From positions 1,426,001 through 1,490,000 of the forward strand of contig NZ_CP081869.1 of assembly GCF_019797865.1 (NCBI RefSeq): DNA of 64,000 nucleotides, in the 5' to 3' direction. This document shows positions 28,074 through 38,703 of the stretch, piece by piece. The notes under the pieces were generated by a model. That model was not told where the DNA came from, ran no database searches, and worked only from the letters and a program-made list of their open reading frames with translations. The position numbers and the translations under genes were made by a program. Origin of the DNA: Chenggangzhangella methanolivorans (GTDB taxonomy: Bacteria > Pseudomonadota > Alphaproteobacteria > Rhizobiales > Methylopilaceae). Positions within the stretch are counted from its first letter, which is position 1, and each line of letters begins with the position of its first letter.

Positions 28074-31000
28074 CGGACCTTCCTCCCAGCCCTTCCTGTC
28101 AAAACGACGACGGCCGCCGGAGCCCCCTCCGGCGGCCGTCCTATGAAACGCGCGAAGATGCGGGGGACGCTATCTTCCCCGCGCGCCTCATCCGAGCGAG
28201 AGCGGGGCGCCGGGGGCGCGCTCTCGTGAGAAACGGCCGGTTCCTCGGTCTTCTCGGCCGGCGCCTGCGTCTCCTTCACGCCCGCCAGACGGCGGACGAG
28301 GACGTAGAACACCGGCGTCAGGAACAGGCCGAAGGCGGTGACGCCGATCATGCCGGAGAACACCGCGACGCCCATCGCGGCGCGCATCTCCGAGCCTGCG
28401 CCGGTCGAGATGACGAGCGGCAGCACGCCCATGACGAAGGCGAGCGAGGTCATCAGGATCGGCCGCAGACGCAGCCTGCTCGCCTCGATCGCGGCCTGGA
28501 GCGGGGTGCGCCCGTGCATCTCCAGCTCGCGCGCGAACTCGACGATTAGGATCGCGTTCTTGGCCGATAGGCCGACAAGCACGATCAGGCCGATCTGGGT
28601 GAAGACGTTGTTGTCCCCGCCCGAGAGCCACACCCCGACGAGCGCCGCCAGAATGCCCATCGGCACGATCAGGATGATGGCGATCGGCAGCGTCAGGCTC
28701 TCGTACTGCGCGGCGAGCACGAGGAACACCAGCAGGATCGCGACGGGGAAGACGATGAGCCCCGAATTGCCCGCGATGATCTCCTGATAGGTGAGCTCGG
28801 TCCACTCGTAGGAGAAGCCCTTGGGCAGCGTCTCGGCCGCGATCCGCGCCACCGCGTCCTGCGCCTGCCCGGTCGAGTAGCCGGGCGCCGCGCCGCCGTT
28901 GACGTCAGCCGACAGGAAGCCGTTGTAGCGCATGGCGCGCTCGGCCCCCGTGGAGGGCTTCACGCTCATCAGCGCCGACAGCGGGATCATCTCGCCGGAC
29001 GCAGAGCGGACCTTCAGGAAACCGATGTCCTCGGGCCGGGCGCGATAGGCGGCGTCGGCCTGCACGCGCACCGAATAGGTGCGGCCGAAGGCGTTGAAGT
29101 CGTTGACGTAGAGCGAGCCGAAATAGATCTGCAGCGTGTTGAACACGTCCGAGACCGCGACGCCGAGCTGGCGCGCCTTGGTCCGGTCGATGTCGGCGTA
29201 AAGCTGCGGCACGTTCACCTGATAGGAGGAGAACAGGCCGGCGAGCTCGGGCGCCTGGTTGGCCTTGGCGAGGAACGCCTTAGTGGCCTGGTCGAGCGCC
29301 GCGTAGCCCTGCCCCGCCTTGTCCTCGATCTGCAGCTTGAAGCCGCCAATCGTGCCGAGGCCCTGCACGGGCGGCGGCGGGAACATGGCGATGGTCGCCT
29401 CCTTGATCGAGGCGTACTGCATGTTGAGGCTCTGGGCGATCGCGGCGGCGCTGAGGCTCGGGTCCTTGCGCTCCTCGAAGGGCTTGAGCGTCACGAACAC
29501 GATGCCGGCGTTCGACGAGTTGGTGAACCCGTTGATCGACAGGCCCGGAAACGACACCGCGCTCTCCACGCCCGGCGACTTCAGCGCGACGTCGCCCATG
29601 CGGCGGATGACGTCCTCGGTGCGGTCGAGCGTCGAGGCGTCGGGCAGCTGCGCGAAGCCCACGAGATACTGCTTGTCCTGCGCCGGCACGAAGCCGCCCG
29701 GGATGATCTTGAACAGATGCCCCGTGACTCCGATCAGGCCGACATAGAGCACGAGCATCAGGACCTTGCGGCCGATCGCGAAGCTGACGCCGCGCCCGTA
29801 GGACTCCGACGCCCAGGCGAAGCCGCGGTTGAAGCGGCGGAAGAACCAGCCGAACAGGAAGTCCATGCCCCGCGTCAGCCGGTCCTTCGGCGCGCCGTGG
29901 CCCTTCAGCAGCAGCGCCGCGAGCGCGGGCGACAGCGTGAGCGAGTTGATCGCCGAGATCACGGTCGAGATCGCGATGGTGAGCGCGAACTGCTTGTAGA
30001 ACTGGCCCGTGAGGCCCGAGATGAAGGCGAGCGGCACGAACACCGCGACCAGCACCAGCGCGATCGCGACGATCGGGCCGGAGACCTCCTCCATGGCTTT
30101 CAGGGCGGCCGCGCGCGGCTGGAGCCCCTCCTCGATGTTGCGCTCGACGTTCTCGACCACGACGATCGCGTCGTCGACCACGATGCCGATCGCGAGCACG
30201 AGGCCGAACAGGCTGAGCGCGTTGATCGAAAAGCCCAGCGCATGCATCGCCGCGAAGGTGCCGACGATCGAGACCGGAACGGCGATGAGCGGAATGATCG
30301 AGGCCCGCCAGGTCTGCAGGAACAGGATCACCACACGACGAGCGCCACCGCCTCGAGCAGGGTGTGCACCACGCCTCGATCGAGGAGCGCACGAACGGTG
30401 GTGTCGTCGACGACGAGTAGTCGACGCCGTCCGGCATGTTGGCCTTGATGTCGCGCATCTCGGCCTGGACCTTGTCGGCGATCTCGATCGCGTTCGAGCC
30501 CGGGGCCTGCATCACCGGGATGGCGACCGCGGACTTGTTGTCGAGCAGCGAGCGCAGCGCGTAGTCCGACGCGCCCATTTCGAGCCGCGCAACGTCGCGC
30601 AGGCGCACGATCTCGCCGTTCGCGCCCGACTTCACGATGATGTCGCCGAACTCCTCCTCGGACTGGAGGCGGCCCTGGGCGTTCACCGAAAGCTGGAACT
30701 CGACGTCGGACGGCGTCGGCGAACCGCCCACCTGCCCGGCCGCCGCCTGCACGTTCTGGGCGCGGATCTCCGCCACCACGTCGGCGGCCGACAGCCCGTG
30801 CTCGGCCACCTTCTGCGGGTCGAGCCAGACACGCATCGAATAGTCGCCCGAGCCGAACAGCTGCACCTGCCCGACGCCCTGGATGCGGGCGAGGCGGTCC
30901 TTCACGTTCAGCACCGCGTAGTTGCGCAGATACTTGGAGTCGTAGCGTCCGTTGGGCGAGGTGAGATGGACCACCAGCGTCAGGTCCGGCGAGGACTTCA

Positions 31001-31394
31001 CCGTGGTGACGCCGAGCGCCCTCACCTCTTCGGGAAGCCGCGGCTCGGCCTGTGAGACCCGGTTCTGGACAAGCTGCTGAGCCTTGTCCGGATCGGTCCC
31101 GAGCGCGAACGTCACGGTCAGCGTCATCACGCCGTCGGTCGTGGCCTGGGAGGACATGTAGAGCATGTCCTCGACGCCGTTGATCTGCTCCTCGATCGGC
31201 GTCGCCACCGTCTCGGAAATGACCTTGGGGTTCGCGCCCGGATAGGTGGCGCGCACCACGACCTGCGGCGGCACGACCTCCGGATATTCGGAGATCGGCA
31301 TCACCGGGATCGAGAGCAGCCCGACGAGGAAGATGATCGCCGAGAGCACGCCCGCGAAGACCGGGCGATCGATGAAGAAGCGCGAGATGTTCAT
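28070..31394 (-). CDS. RND multidrug efflux permease (HAE1/AcrB-like), frameshifted
   Basis: From ATG 31394 (MNISRFFIDRPVFAGVLS) this is a full-length inner-membrane RND pump. The porter domains include ATYPGANPKVISETVATPIE and LRNYAVLNVKDRLARIQGVG. The proton-relay segment LFGLVLAIGIVVDDAIVVVE carries the two Asp residues, and the second membrane half has IGLIVLVGLSAKNAILIVEF. Breaks cluster at 30330-30430. The visible last frame runs to 28070 with an unusual polar tail that would span a terminator-like hairpin. The real stop is more likely TAG at 28141 after one more indel. The operon order is adaptor, pump; the outer-membrane partner is not adjacent. Confidence 0.92.
28100..28140 (-). terminator. 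Terminator-like hairpin between RND permease and methyltransferase
   Basis: On the minus strand GACGGCCGCCGGAG / CTCCGGCGGCCGTC forms a long stem followed by GTCGTTTTG. It starts right after a TAG in another frame (28141-28143), which suggests the RND gene really ends there. Confidence 0.55.
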
Positions 31395-31526
31395 GGTCGG
31401 CCTCTGAGTAGAGCTCCGCCCTTCCCGGCCGCATCGCGCGCCGGGTCCGGATCGATTTCAGGGAACGCGGGGGTCCGCCGGGCCGGCGCTCGGAAAGCCG
31501 CCGGTCCGGGGGTTACGCGGACGACG

Positions 31527-32709
31527 TCAGTTGGCGGAGGCCTGCTTGCTGAGCGGCGCCCTCGCGCTCATCGCCACCGGCTCGGGCGCGACGAGCGCCC
31601 CGGGCTTGAGCTTCTGGACCCCTCGACCACCACGCGCTCGCCCTCGCGAAGGCCGCTGGTGACGACCTTCAGCCCGTCGCTCGTCGGCCCGAGCGTCACC
31701 TCGCGATAGACTGCGCGGTTGTCGTCGCCGACGACGAGCACGTATTTGCGGTCCTGGTCGGCCGCGACCGCGCGCTCGCTGACGAGAACCACGGTCTCGG
31801 CCTTGGCCGTGCCGAGCTTCATGCGAGCGAACTGGCCGGGCGAGAGACGACCCGTCGGATTGGCGAACACCGCGCGCAACCGCACCGAGCCGGTCGCGGC
31901 GTCGACCGTCGGGTCGACATAAGCGAGCCGCCCCTCGCCTGCGCCCTCGATCGCGACGGGGATCGCCGAGACGTTGTCGGCGCGGTCGCGGTCCTGCGGG
32001 GCTGTCGAGGGCGCGCGAGACCGCGTCCTCGTTGGCGTCGAAGCTCGCATAGATCGGATCGACCGAAACGAGCCGCGCCAACACCGGGGCGCCGGGCCGG
32101 CCGCCACGAGATTGCCGGCCGTGATCTCGATGCGGCCGACGCGGCCTGCGACCGGAGCGCGGATCTCGGTGTAGCCGAGGTCGAGCTCGGCGGAGCGCAG
32201 CGAGGCCTGCGCGCCCTGAAGCGCGGCTTCGGCCGAGCGGAGCTCGCTGTCGCGCTGGTCGAGGTCGCGGCCCGAGATCGCGATCGAGGTCATCTTGCGG
32301 CCGCGGTCGAGGTCGGAGCGCGCGAGGCTCACCCTGGCCTCGGCGGCCGCGACCTCGGCGCGGGCGCGGTCGACCGCCGCCGCATAGGGCTCGCGGTCGA
32401 TCGTGAACAGCACGTCGCCGCGCTTGACCAGCGCGCCCTCGCGGAAATGGGCCGCGACGATCTCGCCCGCGACGCGCGGCCGGATCTCGACGCGGTCGAC
32501 CGCTTCGAGGCGTCCCGAGAAGGCGGCCCAGGGCGTGACGGACTTCTGCTCGACGCGCGCCACGGTCACGGCGGTCGCCTGTTCGGCGACCGCGGCCTTG
32601 GCCGGCGCGCTGTCGGCTTCGATCTTGACGGAGAGGACGGCGGCGCCGCCAGAGCGAGCGCAGCCGTCGCCGCGGCCGGACGGCCGAGGCGGGAAAACCA
32701 GTTCGACAT
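31527..32709 (-). CDS. RND efflux periplasmic adaptor (membrane fusion protein), frameshifted
   Basis: From ATG 32709 (MSNWFSRLGRPAAATAALAL) an exported/lipid-anchored N-terminus leads to the MFP core: VDRVEIRPRVAGEIVAAHF, then EGALVKRGDVLFTIDREPY (lipoyl half-motif), the alpha-hairpin AAAEARVSLARSDLDRGRK, ELDLGYTEIRAPVAGRVGRI (second lipoyl half), and beta-barrel VDPIYASFDANEDAVSRAL. The C-terminus ends LSKQASAN. Breaks near 32640, 32090, 31995 and 31620. Joined length is about 394 residues. First gene of the pump operon, with two TetR-type palindromes directly upstream. Confidence 0.9.
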
Positions 32710-32728
32710 GAGCTTTGCGTCCCGAACT

Positions 32729-32756
32729 ATACCGATTGGTATCGTACCGACAGGTA
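32729..32756. promoter_or_regulatory. Two tandem TetR-type operators of the RND operon
   Basis: ATACC-GATT-GGTAT at 32729-32742 is a perfect palindrome. TACC-GACA-GGTA at 32745-32756 is a second, also perfect, 3 bases further. Both sit 20-47 bases before the adaptor ATG. The first matches the site before the TetR gene at 26791. Confidence 0.7.
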
Positions 32757-32830
32757 TGGTACTCGCGGCCGGGCCTGTCAAGGCCGCGCCGCCCGGAAGA
32801 CTTGATGGCGCCGCGTCGCACGCGCATAAT

Positions 32831-32846
32831 ATACGTCCGTACGTAT
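32831..32846. promoter_or_regulatory. TetR operator, ATACG-N6-CGTAT (copy 1)
   Basis: ATACGTCCGTACGTAT lies 22 bases before the TetR ATG at 32868. The same arms and spacing recur before the MFS gene (33551-33566). Confidence 0.7.
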
Positions 32847-32867
32847 TTATATGACGACGCCCAGCCG

Positions 32868-33545
32868 ATGACCGACGCAGCCCCTGCCGCTGAAATCCTC
32901 GACCGCCGCAAGCGACGCGGGGCGCAGTCGCGCCAGCGCGTGCTGGAGCACGCCGCCGCGATCGCCTCGGTCGACGGCCTCGAAGGGCTGACGATCGGCC
33001 GTCTCGCCGCCGAGGCCGGGGTGGCCAAGGGCAATATCCAGGTGCTGTTCGGCGACAAGCAGTCGCTGCAGCTTGCGACCGTCGACTTCGTCCGGGCGGT
33101 CCATGTCGCCGCCATCGTCGAGCCGGCGCTCGCCGAGGCGAGCCCCGTCGCGCGTCTGCGAAGCATGGTCGAGCGCTGGTTCGACTTCGTCGAGGCGCGT
33201 GAGCTCCCGGGCGGCTGCTTCATGAACGCTGTCGCGAGCGAGTTCCGCGCCCGCCCCGGCGCCGTGCGCGACCGGGTCGCCGCGCATCGCGCCGACAAGC
33301 GACGGCGCTATGTCGAGGCGATCCGCGAGGGACAGGCGGCCGGCGAGATCGACGCCGACGCGAACCCGGGACAGCTGACTTTCGAGCTGCTCGCGTTCCA
33401 GGCGCTCGCCAATGTCGCGGTGACGATCGGCGACGACGCCGAGTTCGAGCAGGCGCGCGCGTCCTCGCTCGCGCTCCTCGACGGCGTGACGGCCAGACGT
33501 TCCGGACAAAAGGCCGCTCGGCCCTCTGGACAGACCGGCGCCTGA
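32868..33545 (+). CDS. TetR-family repressor, likely regulator of the MFS pump
   Basis: 225 residues, intact, from ATG 32868. An upstream ATG at 32851 runs straight into a stop. The helix-turn-helix reads LEGLTIGRLAAEAGVAKGNI then QVLFGDKQSLQLATVDF. The ligand-binding half contains ERWFDFVEARELPGGCFMNA. A palindrome just upstream is repeated just before the MFS gene that follows 41 bases downstream, pointing to an autoregulated two-gene efflux module separate from the RND circuit. Confidence 0.88.
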   Translation: MTDAAPAAEILDRRKRRGAQSRQRVLEHAAAIASVDGLEGLTIGRLAAEAGVAKGNIQVLFGDKQSLQLATVDFVRAVHVAAIVEPALAEASPVARLRSMVERWFDFVEARELPGGCFMNAVASEFRARPGAVRDRVAAHRADKRRRYVEAIREGQAAGEIDADANPGQLTFELLAFQALANVAVTIGDDAEFEQARASSLALLDGVTARRSGQKAARPSGQTGA

Positions 33546-33550
33546 TTAAT

Positions 33551-33566
33551 ATACGTACGACCGTAT
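33551..33566. promoter_or_regulatory. TetR operator, ATACG-N6-CGTAT (copy 2)
   Basis: ATACGTACGACCGTAT lies 21 bases before the MFS ATG, at almost the same distance as copy 1 from its gene. Confidence 0.7.
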
Positions 33567-33586
33567 TTTTAATTGAGGGGCGATCC

Positions 33587-34826
33587 ATGACGTCTTCCGA
33601 CACGGTCGCGCAGGCCTGCGCCTGCGACGCGGCTCCGCGCTCCACGCCCTCCGTCCAACCTCCCGCCGAGGCCCTGACCTCGCTCTGGATCGTGGCCGGC
33701 CTCGCGATGGCGCCTGCGGTCGCGCAGGGGTTCGGGCGCTTCGCCTATGCGCTGGTGCTGCCGGCGATGCGCGACGACCTCGGCTGGTCCTGGGCGGACG
33801 CCGGCGCGATGGGCGCCGCCAACGCCATCGGCTACCTGATCGGCGCGATCGTGGCCGCGGGCCTCGCCCAGCGCTACGGCGCCAAGCGCGTCTTCTCGGT
33901 CTCGCTCGCAGCCTCGGCGATCGCCATCGCGGCCGCGGCGCTCGCCTCGGACTATTGGGCGCAAGGGGCGTTGCGGCTCGCCGCGGGCGTTTCGAGCGGC
34001 GTCGCCTTCGTGGTCGGCGGCGCGCTCGCCGCGGCGGCGGCCTCCGGCGCGGCGCGGCCCGGGCGCCGACCGTGCTCGGCGTCTATGTGGCGGGCGTCGG
34101 CGTGGGCATCGCGATCTCGGCGCTCGCCGTTCCGCCCGTCGTCGCCGAGGCCGGCTGGCGCGGCGGCTGGATCGCTCGGCCTTCTTTCCGTGCTCGCGGC
34201 ACTCCTCGCCGCGCCCGCGGTCCGGCGAACGCCAGCGCCGGCCATGCGCACGAGCGGCGGCAGGCGCGGCCTCGACCTCCGGCCCATCCTGCCTGTCTTC
34301 GTGGCCTACGGGCTGCTTGGCGCGGGCTACATCGCCTACGCCACCTTCGTGGTCGCGCATCTCAAAGCCGAGCTCGGCTTCGGCGCCGTCGAGATCTCAG
34401 CCTTCTGGACCGTGCTCGGTCTCTCGATCGTGGCCTTCACGTTCCTCTGGGGTTCGGTGCTCGGGCGCCTACGCGGCGGGCTCGGCCTCATCGCCACCAC
34501 CTCGATCATGATGGCGGCGTCGCGCTCGTCATTTTCGAGCCGTCTCGGACCGGCGCCTATGTGTCGGCCGTTCTGTTCGGCGCGTCCGGCCTCGCCTCGG
34601 TGACCGCGGTGACGACGCTCGCGCGCCGCATCTACCCGCCGGAGCTCTGGACGCCGGCCATCGGCCTGCTCACGGTCGCGTTCGGCGTCGGCAGATCGTC
34701 GGCCCGGTGTTGAGCGGCTTCGTCTCCGACGGGCCGCACGGGCTCACCGCGGGCCTCACCCTGTCGCTCTGGATCATGGCCGCGACGGTCGCGGCGGCGG
34801 CGCTCCAGCGCGAGCGCCGCGCCTGA
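33587..34826 (+). CDS. Major facilitator superfamily transporter (YbfB/YjiJ-like), frameshifted
   Basis: From ATG 33587, about 414 residues joined, with some 12 helices. The N-terminal MAPAVAQGFGRFAYALVLPA is the signature start of the YbfB/YjiJ MFS group, and SWADAGAMGAANAIGYLIGA follows. Breaks near 34075, 34173, 34520 and 34690; three of them are repaired by one C or G in a run. After repair the sequence reads PVLPVFVAYGLLG-like helices and ends LQRERRA. Substrate unknown; control by the upstream TetR protein is likely from the shared operator. Confidence 0.87.
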
Positions 34827-34833
34827 CGGCCTC

Positions 34834-35154
34834 TCAGCCGCGCGGCCCGAACAGCACGACGGCCGCGCCCGCGACGCAGATCGCCGAGCCGATCATGTCC
34901 CAGCGGTCCGGCCGCACGCCCTCGACCGCCCAGAGCCAGGCGAGCGAGGCCGCGACATAGACCCCGCCATAGGCCGCATAGGCGCGCCCCGCCGCCTCGC
35001 TCTCGACGAGCGTCAGCAGCCAGGCGAAGGCGACCAGCGAGACGACGCCCGCCGCGAGCCAGCCCACATGCGCGCCGTGGCGCACGACCGCCCAGAACGC
35101 GAAGCAGCCGGCGATCTCGGCGAGCGCCGCGGCGACGTAGACGACAGGCGTCAT
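34834..35154 (-). CDS. YnfA family small membrane protein (UPF0060)
   Basis: 106 residues, intact, with four membrane helices. Family motifs are [36 protein letters not shown] and [20 protein letters not shown]. Relatives are small-multidrug-resistance-like proteins. The stop is 8 bases from the convergent MFS stop. It lies 14 bases upstream of the ispE stop codon on the same strand, so it is transcribed after ispE. Confidence 0.9.
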   Translation of the reverse strand: MTPVVYVAAALAEIAGCFAFWAVVRHGAHVGWLAAGVVSLVAFAWLLTLVESEAAGRAYAAYGGVYVAASLAWLWAVEGVRPDRWDMIGSAICVAGAAVVLFGPRG

Positions 35155-35167
35155 GGGGCTCGGCTCC

Positions 35168-36022
35168 TCACCGCAGCATCGTCGGCATGACCCACCAGCC
35201 GGGCAAGGCGGCGCGCAGCGCGCGCGCGGCGCGGCGGGCCGACCGCTGGTCGTCATAGAGGCCGAACACCGTCGCGCCCGAGCCCGACATCCGCGCGAGC
35301 CGGCAGCCTTCTGTTTGGGCGAGCGCCTCGAGCCCCGTTCCGATGTCGGCGAGCAGGGAGCGGGCCGGCGCTTCGAGGTCGTTGCGGGCCGCGACAAGCG
35401 CGGCGAGCCCGGCGTCGGGCGCGGCCGTCGTCTCTGACCGCGTTTCGCCGGGCTTCAGGGCGAGGCGGCGAAAGATCTCGGGCGTCGAGACGGGCTTCAA
35501 CGGGTTCGCGAGCACGGCGGCGAGCGGCGCGAAGCCCGCGAGCGGCGCCACGCCTTCGCCCCGCCCGGTCATCCGCGCCGCGCGCGAGACGAGGCAGGCC
35601 GGCACGTCCGAGCCCGTCGCGGCGGCCGCCTCGACCAGGCGCGGATCCTCGGCCGCAATCCCGTTCGCCTGCGCGAGCAGCCGCAGCGCCGCGGCGGCGT
35701 CGGCCGAACCGCCGCCAAGGCCCGCCGCGACCGGAATGCGCTTCACGAGAGAAAACCGCCCGAGCCGCAGCCCGGGGATGCGCGCCGCCGCCTCGCGGGC
35801 GGCCTTCAGCACGAGATTGTCGTCGCCCGCAACGTCCCCGGCGGCGCAAGCGAACGGCCCCTCGACGGACAGCGCCAGACCCTCGCTTGGGCGAAACGCC
35901 AGCGCGTCCGCGGCGCAGCCGGCGAAGGCCACGAGGCTGTCAAGCTCATGAAACCCGTCGGCCCGGCGGCCGAGGACGTGGAGCGTCAGATTGACCTTGG
36001 CGGGAGCGCGGGCGCGGAGCAT
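35168..36022 (-). CDS. ispE: 4-diphosphocytidyl-2-C-methyl-D-erythritol kinase
   Basis: 284 residues, intact. GHMP-kinase marks are [20 protein letters not shown] at the N-terminus, the phosphate-binding loop [20 protein letters not shown], and the C-terminal motif [17 protein letters not shown]. It phosphorylates CDP-methylerythritol in the non-mevalonate isoprenoid pathway, in the cytoplasm. It follows the TPR-protein gene on the same strand. Confidence 0.95.
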   Translation of the reverse strand: MLRARAPAKVNLTLHVLGRRADGFHELDSLVAFAGCAADALAFRPSEGLALSVEGPFACAAGDVAGDDNLVLKAAREAAARIPGLRLGRFSLVKRIPVAAGLGGGSADAAAALRLLAQANGIAAEDPRLVEAAAATGSDVPACLVSRAARMTGRGEGVAPLAGFAPLAAVLANPLKPVSTPEIFRRLALKPGETRSETTAAPDAGLAALVAARNDLEAPARSLLADIGTGLEALAQTEGCRLARMSGSGATVFGLYDDQRSARRAARALRAALPGWWVMPTMLR

Positions 36023-36086
36023 CGCGCCGCCTTTATCATTGGGGGCGAGACGCCGCCATCATGGCGACGCAGGGCGCAAGCGGGGC

Positions 36087-37913
36087 TCAGCCGCCCTCGC
36101 GCTTTTCCTTCACTTCCGCCGCGTCGGTCTTCTTGTCGGCCTCGAGCCCGTCCTTGAGCTTGGCCTCGATCTTGGGAAGCTCGTTGGCCTCGGGCTTCAG
36201 CTCCAGCGCGTGGCTCCACTGGAAGCGCGCCTCGAGCTTGCGCCCGACGCGCCAATAGGCGTCGCCGAGATGATCGTTCATGACCGGATCCTGCGGGCGC
36301 AGCTCGACCGCGCGCTCAAGCTCGCGCACGGCGTCCTCATATTTGCCGAGCTTGTAGAAAGCCCAGCCGAGGCTGTCGACGATGTAGCCGTCGTCCGGCT
36401 TCAGCTCGACCGCCTTGCGGATCAGCTTCATGCCCTCGTCGAGATTGACGCCCTGGTCGATCCAGGAATAGCCGAGATAGTTCATCACCAGCGCCTGGTC
36501 GGGCGACAGCTCCAGCGCCTTCTTGAGGTCGGCCTCGGCCTTCGCCCATTGCTTGGAGCGCTCATAGGCGATGCCGCGGACATAGTAGAGCGACCAGTTG
36601 CTCCGGTCGGGCGAGGCCGCCGCCGCGGCGGACTGTGCGGGTTTCACGTCCGCGGGCTGGGCGGGCGAGGCCGCCGCCTCCGCGGCCTGCCGCTTCTCCA
36701 CGAGATCCACGGCCTTGCTGTAGGTGTCGGCGGCTTCCTTGAACTGCTCGCGGCCGCGCTCGATGTTGCCGAGCGCGACGATCGCCTCCTGGTCGGTCGG
36801 GTCGGCGTCGATCAGCTTCTTCAGCTGCGCCTTGGCCTTGTCGGTCTTGTCGAGCCGATCGAGGTCCATGGCGCTCTGGATGTCAGCGTTGCGCTTGAGC
36901 GCAGAGCTCTCCGGAACGCGGTCGTAGACGTCGATCGCGTCGGCGTACTGGTTCAGCTGATCATAGAGGTCGGCGAGCGTGACGAGCGCCATCGGGTGCT
37001 CGGGCTCGAGATAGAGCGCGAGCTGGAGATAGACGATCGAGAGATCCTCGCCGCCCTGCCGGCCGAGCGCGCCGCCGATGCCGTAGAGCACCTCGGCCGC
37101 GCCGTCGGTCGGATCCTTGACGATGCGCTTGGCCTCCTTGCCCTGCTCGATCGCGTCGCGGGTCTCGCGGATGAGCGGATGGCGGGGCGAGGCCTTCTCG
37201 AAATCGGCGAGCGCCTTCAGCGCCCCGGCCTTGTCGCCGGCGCGCGCGCGATAGATCGCGGCCGCCTGCGCGATGCGCAGCGCCGAGCCGTCGCCCGAAA
37301 GCGCGGCGTTGAAGCGCTTGGCCGCCTCGTCCTTGCGGTTGCCGATGTCGGCGATCAGCGCCGCGTGATAGTCGCGGAACGTGCCGAAGAAGTCCGCGCC
37401 CTGAAGCTTGTCCACGGCCTCGACCGCCTTGGCGGGCTGGTCGGAGCCGAGCCAGGTCCAGCCGATGAGCAGCTGGGTGGTGAGGTCGGCGAGCGGCCCC
37501 TTGGCGCCGCGCGACAGGTGATGGCGGGCCGCGCCGTAATTGTGGGTGCGGATCGAGCGCGCCGCGAGCGCGAGCCGCGCGATACGGTTCGACGGGTCGG
37601 TGGCGACCACGCGCTCGGCGAGGCGCATGGCCCCGTCGCCGTCGCCGTCGGCGAGCGTCAGCAGGAACGTGCGCTCGAGCAGCTCGGCGTTGCGCGGGTC
37701 GCTCTTCAGCGCCGCGCGGAAGAATGTCGCGGCGGCGCCGGCGTCACGGCTCGCCCCGGCGACGCGGCCGGCGAGATAGTTGCCGGTGAGCGTCCCGCGC
37801 GTCGCCAGCGTGTCGACCTCGGCCGCGTCGTTCGGGTTGGCGAGCGCGGGACCGGCCGCCAGAAGCGCCGCGAGGGCTGCGATCGGCGCGAGACGCGAGA
37901 GCGAGTGAGTCAC
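36087..37913 (-). CDS. Exported tetratricopeptide-repeat protein
   Basis: 608 residues, intact, starting at GTG 37913 after AGGAAGGA; the ATG in between runs into a stop. The signal peptide is PIAALAALLAAGPALANP. The mature protein is a chain of TPR units, e.g. AATFFRAALKSDPRNAELLE, LVTLADLYDQLNQYADAIDV and YLGYSWIDQGVNLDEGMKLI. An Ala/Pro-rich linker (AAEAAASPAQPADVKPAQSA) lies near residue 420, and the C-terminus is rich in Lys/Glu. It is the large envelope TPR protein commonly found next to ispE in Hyphomicrobiales. Function unknown. Confidence 0.88.
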   Translation of the reverse strand: MTHSLSRLAPIAALAALLAAGPALANPNDAAEVDTLATRGTLTGNYLAGRVAGASRDAGAAATFFRAALKSDPRNAELLERTFLLTLADGDGDGAMRLAERVVATDPSNRIARLALAARSIRTHNYGAARHHLSRGAKGPLADLTTQLLIGWTWLGSDQPAKAVEAVDKLQGADFFGTFRDYHAALIADIGNRKDEAAKRFNAALSGDGSALRIAQAAAIYRARAGDKAGALKALADFEKASPRHPLIRETRDAIEQGKEAKRIVKDPTDGAAEVLYGIGGALGRQGGEDLSIVYLQLALYLEPEHPMALVTLADLYDQLNQYADAIDVYDRVPESSALKRNADIQSAMDLDRLDKTDKAKAQLKKLIDADPTDQEAIVALGNIERGREQFKEAADTYSKAVDLVEKRQAAEAAASPAQPADVKPAQSAAAAASPDRSNWSLYYVRGIAYERSKQWAKAEADLKKALELSPDQALVMNYLGYSWIDQGVNLDEGMKLIRKAVELKPDDGYIVDSLGWAFYKLGKYEDAVRELERAVELRPQDPVMNDHLGDAYWRVGRKLEARFQWSHALELKPEANELPKIEAKLKDGLEADKKTDAAEVKEKREGG

Positions 37914-38026
37914 GAGGCGGTCATCCTTCCTGCGGGCGTCGTCCGGCGGGCGGCGACGCGCGAAGCGTTCGGCAGGATGAACGCCCGGGGCCCGGCTCAC
38001 AACCCCGAAGCCGACGATCGTGACCG

Positions 38027-38686
38027 TCAGTCCGGCGCCGCGCCCGCGCCCACGAGCCCGTCCCAGGCGGCCATCGCGCCCCTGGCGACGCCACGAAGCG
38101 TCTCCGTCGAAGCGCCGTCGACCGCCTGAATCGACATGCCCTGCTGCACCGTCACGTAGAACGCCGCGATCGCGGCGATATCGAGGCCTTTCGGCAGTTC
38201 TCCGGACGCGACGCCTCTTGCAAGCCGCCGTTCGAGCATGGCCACGACCGCCGTGCGACGCCCTTTGAGTTCCTCCCGCGCGGCTTCGCAGGCGCCGTGC
38301 GCGCTCACCGCCGCGAGCACGATCATGCAGCCGGGCGGATGTCCGGGCGCCGACAGACCGTCGGCCGTGGTCATGAGATAGCCCTCGATGCCCTCGCGCG
38401 CCGTGGCGGGATCCTCGATCGCCGCGATCATCGCGCCGCTGCTTTCGCGCTCGTAGAGCCGGCAGGCCTCGCGGAACAGCGCGTCCTTCGATCCGAAGGC
38501 GGCGTAGAGGCTCGGAGAGCCGACGCCCATGGCGCGCGTGAGCTCGGCCATCGAGGCGCCCTCGTAGCCGAGCGCCCAGAAGGTCTCCATCGCCTTGCGG
38601 AGCGCGGTCTCGCGGCAGAACGCCCGCGGGCGGCCGCGTCCCGGCTTGTCGATCGTGCCTGCGGTGTCTTGATCCGTCATCGCCAT
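38027..38686 (-). CDS. TetR/AcrR-family repressor
   Basis: 219 residues, intact. GRGRPRAFCRETALRKAMET then [20 protein letters not shown] and LYAAFGSKDALFREACRLYE place it in the same subfamily as the TetR at 26791. The PGHPPGCMIVLAAVSAHG segment corresponds to that protein's PPGCLGVNS. It is divergent from the SDR gene at 38791, and the 104 bases between carry two palindrome-like sites, so control of the SDR is likely. Confidence 0.88.
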   Translation of the reverse strand: MAMTDQDTAGTIDKPGRGRPRAFCRETALRKAMETFWALGYEGASMAELTRAMGVGSPSLYAAFGSKDALFREACRLYERESSGAMIAAIEDPATAREGIEGYLMTTADGLSAPGHPPGCMIVLAAVSAHGACEAAREELKGRRTAVVAMLERRLARGVASGELPKGLDIAAIAAFYVTVQQGMSIQAVDGASTETLRGVARGAMAAWDGLVGAGAAPD

Positions 38687-38703
38687 CGCGTCGCGCCAAT
38701 TTT

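Noticed and set aside
35991..38129. 712-codon open frame on the + strand
   Set aside because: It is a high-GC shadow antisense to the TPR protein and IspE; its composition is Arg/Ala/Gly/Leu-rich with no domain. Many similar long antisense frames across the window were dropped for the same reason.
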